A DNA stretch of 64,000 nucleotides from the NCBI GenBank assembly GCA_030144965.1, contig JAMPUU010000017.1, positions 124,001 to 188,000 on the forward strand, read 5' to 3'. How positions within the stretch are numbered: position 1 is the first letter of the stretch; every line of letters starts with the position of its first letter. Origin of the DNA: Nitrospira sp. BO4. GTDB lineage: Bacteria > Nitrospirota > Nitrospiria > Nitrospirales > Nitrospiraceae. Shown piece by piece: positions 60,248 to 64,000 of the stretch. The position numbers were made by a program, and so were the translations under genes. A model generated the notes under the pieces. It had not been told where the DNA came from, did no database searches, and saw only the letters and a list, made by a program, of their open reading frames with translations.

Positions 60248-61687
60248 ATGCCTGTCCATCCCGATCCCCCGATCACGACGAATATCCCTCAACGAATGGA
60301 TCGATTGCCCTGGTCGCGCTGGCACTGGCTGGTTGTCGGGGCGCTGGGAGTCACCTGGTTGCTCGATGGGCTTGAAGTGTCCATCGTCGCTGCTCTCGGC
60401 CCGATGCTGACTCATCCCGACGCGTTACATCTCACCCAATCGGAAGTGGGACTCACGGCATCCGCCTATTTGGCCGGGTCAGTCGTCGGCGCGCTGATTT
60501 TTTCGTATCTCACCGATCGTCAAGGCCGAAAAAAATGGTTCATGATCACTCTGGCGCTCTACCTTGCGGCGACGGTGCTGACGGCCTTCTCGTGGGACCT
60601 CATGAGCTTTATGTTCTTCCGGTTTTTGACCGGGGCCGGAATCGGCGGCGAGTACGCCGCCATCAATTCGGCGATCGACGAATTGATTCCCGCCCGAAAT
60701 CGAGGCCATACCGATTTGGCGATCAACGGGACCTGGTGGCTGGGAGCGGCGGCGGGCGCGTTGCTGACGCTGCTGTTGCTGAATCCGGCGATTTTTCCTG
60801 AATCCATCGGCTGGCGGCTGTGCTTTGTCTTCGGCGCCGTGCTGGGGGTAGCCATCATCATGGTGCGGCGCCTCATTCCGGAAAGCCCACGCTGGCTGAT
60901 GACCCACGGTCGGATTCAGGAGGCGGAAGCCACTGTGTCCCGGATCGAACGGCGGGTGACACAGGATCGACGAGCATCGCTGACGGAGCCGCAGGGCTCG
61001 ATTACACTCCGAACTCATCCTCATGCGACGATCGGGACGGTTGCTCGGGAACTCTTCCGGTCATATCCGCGTCGGACGGCCTTGGGCATAGGGCTGATGG
61101 TCACTCAGTCGTTCATGTACAACGCGGTGTCGTTCACCTATCCGCTGGTGCTGACCAAATATTATGGCGTGCTCAGCAGCAACATCGGCTTCTATATTCT
61201 TCCGTTCGCGCTCGGCAATTTCATGGGGCCGTTGCTGTTAGGGCGGTTGTTCGATACGGTCGGCCGTAAGATCATGATCAGCCTCACTTACGGCATTGCG
61301 GGCATCCTCCTGGGTCTGACCGGATATTTATTTTGGACGGAGTCTTTGACGCTTACCACGCACATGATGATTTGGTCGGCGATCTTCTTTTTTGCGTCGG
61401 CCGGGGCCAGCGCGGCCTATCTGACGGTGAGCGAGGTGTTTCCGATGGAGATCCGCGCGATGGCGATCGCGTTCTTCTTCATTGTCGCGCAAGGGGCCGG
61501 CGTGGCTGCGCCATGGCTCTATGGGATGCTCGTCGAGTCATCGGCCACCAGCGTGTTTTATGGATATCTCTTGGGCGGCGGCATGATGCTGGTCGGCGCC
61601 GTGATTGAGCTGTGGCTGGGAGTGAATGCGGAGGGCCGGTCGCTCGAGCAACTGGCGACACCGTTGTCTGCCCGAAGCTCTCCCTGA
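60248..61687 (+). CDS. MFS transporter (sugar-porter-like)
   Basis: This 479-residue protein has 12 predicted helices and MFS motifs YLTDRQGRKKWF after helix 2, PESPRWL after helix 6 and GRLFDTVGRK after helix 8. The PESPRWL motif is the sugar-porter/SV2-like signature. The substrate could be a sugar, organic acid or aromatic acid. It follows zwf by 47 bases. Confidence 0.88.
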   Translation: MPVHPDPPITTNIPQRMDRLPWSRWHWLVVGALGVTWLLDGLEVSIVAALGPMLTHPDALHLTQSEVGLTASAYLAGSVVGALIFSYLTDRQGRKKWFMITLALYLAATVLTAFSWDLMSFMFFRFLTGAGIGGEYAAINSAIDELIPARNRGHTDLAINGTWWLGAAAGALLTLLLLNPAIFPESIGWRLCFVFGAVLGVAIIMVRRLIPESPRWLMTHGRIQEAEATVSRIERRVTQDRRASLTEPQGSITLRTHPHATIGTVARELFRSYPRRTALGIGLMVTQSFMYNAVSFTYPLVLTKYYGVLSSNIGFYILPFALGNFMGPLLLGRLFDTVGRKIMISLTYGIAGILLGLTGYLFWTESLTLTTHMMIWSAIFFFASAGASAAYLTVSEVFPMEIRAMAIAFFFIVAQGAGVAAPWLYGMLVESSATSVFYGYLLGGGMMLVGAVIELWLGVNAEGRSLEQLATPLSARSSP

Positions 61688-61691
61688 CACT

Positions 61692-61706
61692 CGGTCCGTC
61701 CGACCG
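61692..61706. terminator. Weak hairpin between convergent MFS and terC genes
   Basis: CGGTC (61692-61696) pairs with GACCG (61702-61706) around 5 bases. It lies in the 36-base gap between two convergent genes. The short stem makes this tentative. Confidence 0.3.
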
Positions 61707-61723
61707 GCGGCATAAGTCCCATG

Positions 61724-62497
61724 TCAGTGGTCTTGGACAGACGAGGCCGCGTTGCCGCGCGAGTACCGGTTATGCAGTTTGCGGGGCGATGCAGGGCGCG
61801 CACGGATTCGCAGGTTGATCATCTCAACGGCGACCGAAAAGGCCATCGCAAAATAAATATACCCTTTCGGCACGTGCACATCGAACCCTTCCACCATCAG
61901 TGTCACTCCGACCAAAATGAGGAATGAGAGTGCGAGGATCTTGATCGTCGGATGAGCATCGACGAATTCGCCGATCGGACGAGCTGCGATCATCATGACG
62001 AGCACGGCTCCGACAATCGCGATGGCCATCACGGAAACTTCATTCACCAGGCCGACGGCCGTGATGACGGAATCCAACGAGAAGACGATATCCAGCAGTG
62101 TAATCTGAAACAACATCATTCCCAAACCGGTCGGAGCCGAGGAAGTCTCGTGCTCATCGGTGCCTTCCAAGCTTTCGTGAATCTCATGCGTCGCCTTGGC
62201 GAGCAGGAACAGTCCGCCGAGGATGAGGATCAGATCTCGTCCAGAAATCGCCTGATTCAGCACGGTGAACAGGGGAGCCGTCAGTCCCATCATGAAAGAA
62301 ATCGAGAATAACAAGCCCAATCGAGCGACCATCGCAAGTCCCAGTCCGACACGGCGCGCCAAGTTTCGTTGCTCCTGGGGAAGCCGGCCGACGAGGACGG
62401 AAATAAAGATGATGTTGTCGATCCCAAGGACAATTTCGAGGGCGGTCAGCGTGCCCAGGGCGATCCACATCTCGGAATTGGTCATCCAATCGAACAT
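61724..62497 (-). CDS. TerC family integral membrane protein
   Basis: This 257-residue protein has about seven helices and the TerC signature ALEIVLGIDNIIFISVLVGR in the first helix, and LDIVFSLDSVITAVGLV in the middle. The Asp residues are conserved. TerC-type proteins take part in metal (manganese) export or metalation of exported proteins. ATG 62497 has GGAG seven bases upstream; a longer frame to 62548 lacks one. Confidence 0.9.
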   Translation of the reverse strand: MFDWMTNSEMWIALGTLTALEIVLGIDNIIFISVLVGRLPQEQRNLARRVGLGLAMVARLGLLFSISFMMGLTAPLFTVLNQAISGRDLILILGGLFLLAKATHEIHESLEGTDEHETSSAPTGLGMMLFQITLLDIVFSLDSVITAVGLVNEVSVMAIAIVGAVLVMMIAARPIGEFVDAHPTIKILALSFLILVGVTLMVEGFDVHVPKGYIYFAMAFSVAVEMINLRIRARPASPRKLHNRYSRGNAASSVQDH

Positions 62498-63086
62498 GCG
62501 ATTCTCCAAGCAAAAAAGTGAGGCGGCAGGATAGCGGGTCTGCCGCACGGTGAGAAAGCTGTTTCTCCTGTGGAGATGCCGCTTTCAATAGTGCCCGCAT
62601 CATCGGCTACAGGGAACACGTGAATCAATGTCTGCCGCCGCCCCATACCGATAAAGAGCTGGTTGCGAGACGAGTATTCAGATATGCGTATAGTGCTGAA
62701 AGAATCTATACCATCAAGTAACGATAGGCCCGTTAGGCACTATCTATCAGATGCATACAGTGCTATTTGTTTAAGAGCCCTATCGCGACCATCCTGTTAA
62801 ATCATGTGATTTTGTGGGGATTCTAAACAATTTTAAAATGTACAGTATTCAGGATAGAGCCGTAATGCCCATGTATGCTAGAAGATAGAGCCGTATGAGT
62901 AGGGTAATGCAGTGCAATATTTCGAGCAGGTTTTTCCATCAACGCATTGGCATGAGCGTGTGCGTACGAATGAGGATGTTCGTGTGTTGAGTTCCGGATC
63001 ATCTTGGATCTCGAACCCATAGCGTAATTGTGCCTAGCATCTCATCTATGCGCGTCGGTTTCTAGAACGTGGTTGGAGGGACGTGG
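62498..63086. other. AT-rich intergenic region with short repeats
   Basis: No gene is supported. The stretch 62640-63000 is much richer in A+T than its surroundings. GATAGAGCCGTA occurs twice 31 bases apart (62853 and 62884). CAGATATGCGTATAGTGCT (62679) is echoed at 62748. TAACG/CGTTA pair at 62719-62735. These may be regulator sites for the sigma-54 activator gene that follows, or foreign DNA. Confidence 0.5.
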
Positions 63087-64000
63087 GTGGAAGAGCGCGA
63101 AGAAATGATAGGCACGAGTCCGGCGATCTGCACCGTCTTTGATCTGATCCGTAAAGTGTCGGCGACCGAGATGCCCGTGCTGTTGACCGGTGAGACCGGG
63201 ACGGGCAAGGAACTGAGCGCCCAAGCCATTCACACCCGCAGCCAACGAAAACACGGGCCGTTCGTGCCGATCAATTGCGGAGCCATCCCGGAAACGTTAC
63301 TAGAGTCCGAACTCTTCGGCCATGAACGCGGAGCCTTTACGGGGGCCGTGCAACAAAAGAAGGGCAAATTGGAATCGGCGGCCGGCGGCACCTTGTTTCT
63401 GGATGAGGTCGGTGATTTGTTACCCGCCCTGCAGGTCAAGCTGCTTCGGTTTCTACAGGGAGGCACGTTTGAGCGAGTCGGGGGCCAGGAGACGCTCCGC
63501 GTCGATGCCCGAATCATTGCCGCGACCAATGTCGATCTGAAGGCCGCCATCGATCAGAATCGGTTTCGGGAGGACCTCTATTATCGGCTCGGCGTGTTGC
63601 ATATTCATCTCCCCCCGCTTCGGGACCGAGGAGAAGACTTGCTCCTCATGGCCATGGTCTTTCTCAAGCGGGCCGCGGCGATCTATCGTAAGTCGATCCG
63701 TGGTTATTCAGCCCAGGCCATCGACGCGATGCGCGCCCATGCCTGGCCTGGCAACGTGCGTGAGCTCAGTAATCGAGTCCGGCGGGCCGTGGTCATGGGA
63801 GAGGGAGACGAGATTACGCCGCGGGATTTGGATCTGACTCCGGAGGTTCTTCAACAGGAAGGAAAAGATGCGCTCGACTCATTGCGTACGGCTCACCGCC
63901 GAATCGAGGTGGAGTTGCTTGTGCGGGCGATCAGCGTCCATCGCGGCAATTTGACCCGTATCGCGCGCGACCTGGAGGTGAGTCGCTCGACTCTGTACCG
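63087..64000 (+). CDS. Sigma-54-dependent transcriptional activator (5' part)
   Basis: The first 304 residues are in the window; the gene runs off the end. The AAA+ domain begins almost at once (MIGTSPAICTVFDLIRKV). It shows Walker A GETGTGKE, the sigma-54 contact motif GAFTGA and Walker B TLFLDEVGDL, then AWPGNVREL and the start of a Fis-type helix-turn-helix (NLTRIARDLEVSRSTLY). There is no N-terminal receiver domain, so activity is not controlled by a linked phosphorelay domain. GTG 63087 follows GGAGGGA. It resembles the central part of PEP-CTERM-type or PspF regulators. Confidence 0.92.
   Translation, partial: MEEREEMIGTSPAICTVFDLIRKVSATEMPVLLTGETGTGKELSAQAIHTRSQRKHGPFVPINCGAIPETLLESELFGHERGAFTGAVQQKKGKLESAAGGTLFLDEVGDLLPALQVKLLRFLQGGTFERVGGQETLRVDARIIAATNVDLKAAIDQNRFREDLYYRLGVLHIHLPPLRDRGEDLLLMAMVFLKRAAAIYRKSIRGYSAQAIDAMRAHAWPGNVRELSNRVRRAVVMGEGDEITPRDLDLTPEVLQQEGKDALDSLRTAHRRIEVELLVRAISVHRGNLTRIARDLEVSRSTLY

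Noticed and set aside
62940..62970. Sigma-54 type -24/-12 promoter (TGGCATGAGCGTGTGC)
   Set aside because: The distance between the GG and GC pairs is 11 bases rather than the required 10, so it is not called.
1..64000. rRNA, tRNA, CRISPR array, transposase or integrase
   Set aside because: I looked through the gaps and found no cloverleaf, spaced direct repeats or recognisable recombinase.

Overview
This window looks like ordinary chromosome of a Gram-negative, GC-rich, free-living bacterium. It carries lipid A and LPS export genes (lpxD, lptF, lptG), several outer-membrane barrels and lipoproteins, a de novo cobalamin operon, a RuBisCO-like protein, partner-switch and chemosensory signalling genes, and many small toxin-antitoxin remnants. 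The gene content and one roughly 126-base interspersed-repeat-like element (25807-25932) remind me of Nitrospira (Nitrospirota). That assignment rests on recollection and gene content, not on a search. I see no rRNA, tRNA, CRISPR array, prophage or transposase.

Layout. (1) 1-5318: the tail of cobT, then cobS, cbiB, a threonine-phosphate decarboxylase gene, cbiZ and cobQ. All run on the + strand with 4- to 13-base overlaps, forming one translationally coupled operon for the late steps of B12 assembly plus cobinamide salvage. (2) 5635-17234: a large + strand chemosensory cluster resembling the Pil-Chp twitching-motility systems. It holds a CheY-like receiver, a CheW, a PilJ-like methyl-accepting protein, a triple-Hpt CheA-REC hybrid, two more CheW-like proteins, a receiver fused to a long coiled coil (FrzS-like layout), a protein with an Hpt-like domain lacking its histidine, an ExeA-type ATPase and an HD-GYP-like protein. 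No cheR or cheB is present. (3) 17418-23136: one small membrane protein, then a minus-strand envelope cluster. In transcription order it is lptF, lptG, fabF, an acyl carrier protein with an H1-like basic tail, and lpxD. (4) 23405-30100: a cold-shock gene with a structured leader, a TPR protein, a D-2-hydroxyacid dehydrogenase, a GlcD/GlcF-type FAD/Fe-S fusion and a MoaD-like small protein.

(5) 30358-36949: an accessory stretch with a four-helix-bundle S23 protein embedded in short repeats, a barrel, a lipoprotein, and a run of toxin-antitoxin genes and remnants (HI1420-type antitoxin, two truncated XRE genes, RelB/RelE, DUF433/DUF5615, a CopG/BrnA-like antitoxin). A second lipoprotein and a YjbQ protein lie among them. 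(6) 37036-42120: a metallopeptidase, a dienelactone hydrolase, a geranylgeranyl-reductase-like flavoprotein, a second barrel, and a signal-peptidase-I homologue that has lost both catalytic residues. (7) 42311-45668: an MHYT-PAS-PP2C-HATPase regulator with two STAS antagonists, a partner-switch module. (8) 45762-62497: mainly housekeeping and metabolic genes: a DEAD-box helicase, a FAD oxidoreductase, an OPT transporter, a RuBisCO-like protein, YkvA, hrpB, zwf, an MFS transporter and terC. (9) 62498-63086 is an AT-rich gap with short repeats. It is followed by a sigma-54 activator gene that runs off the end of the window.

The most unusual items are the acyl carrier protein with a 66-residue Lys/Ala/Ser-rich tail inside a lipid A gene cluster, the catalytically dead lipoprotein-like signal peptidase homologue, the Pil-Chp/Frz-like sensory cluster with degenerate Hpt and HD-GYP partners, a perfect 16-base palindrome in the cold-shock leader, and a 28-base box shared upstream of two orphan or truncated antitoxin genes.
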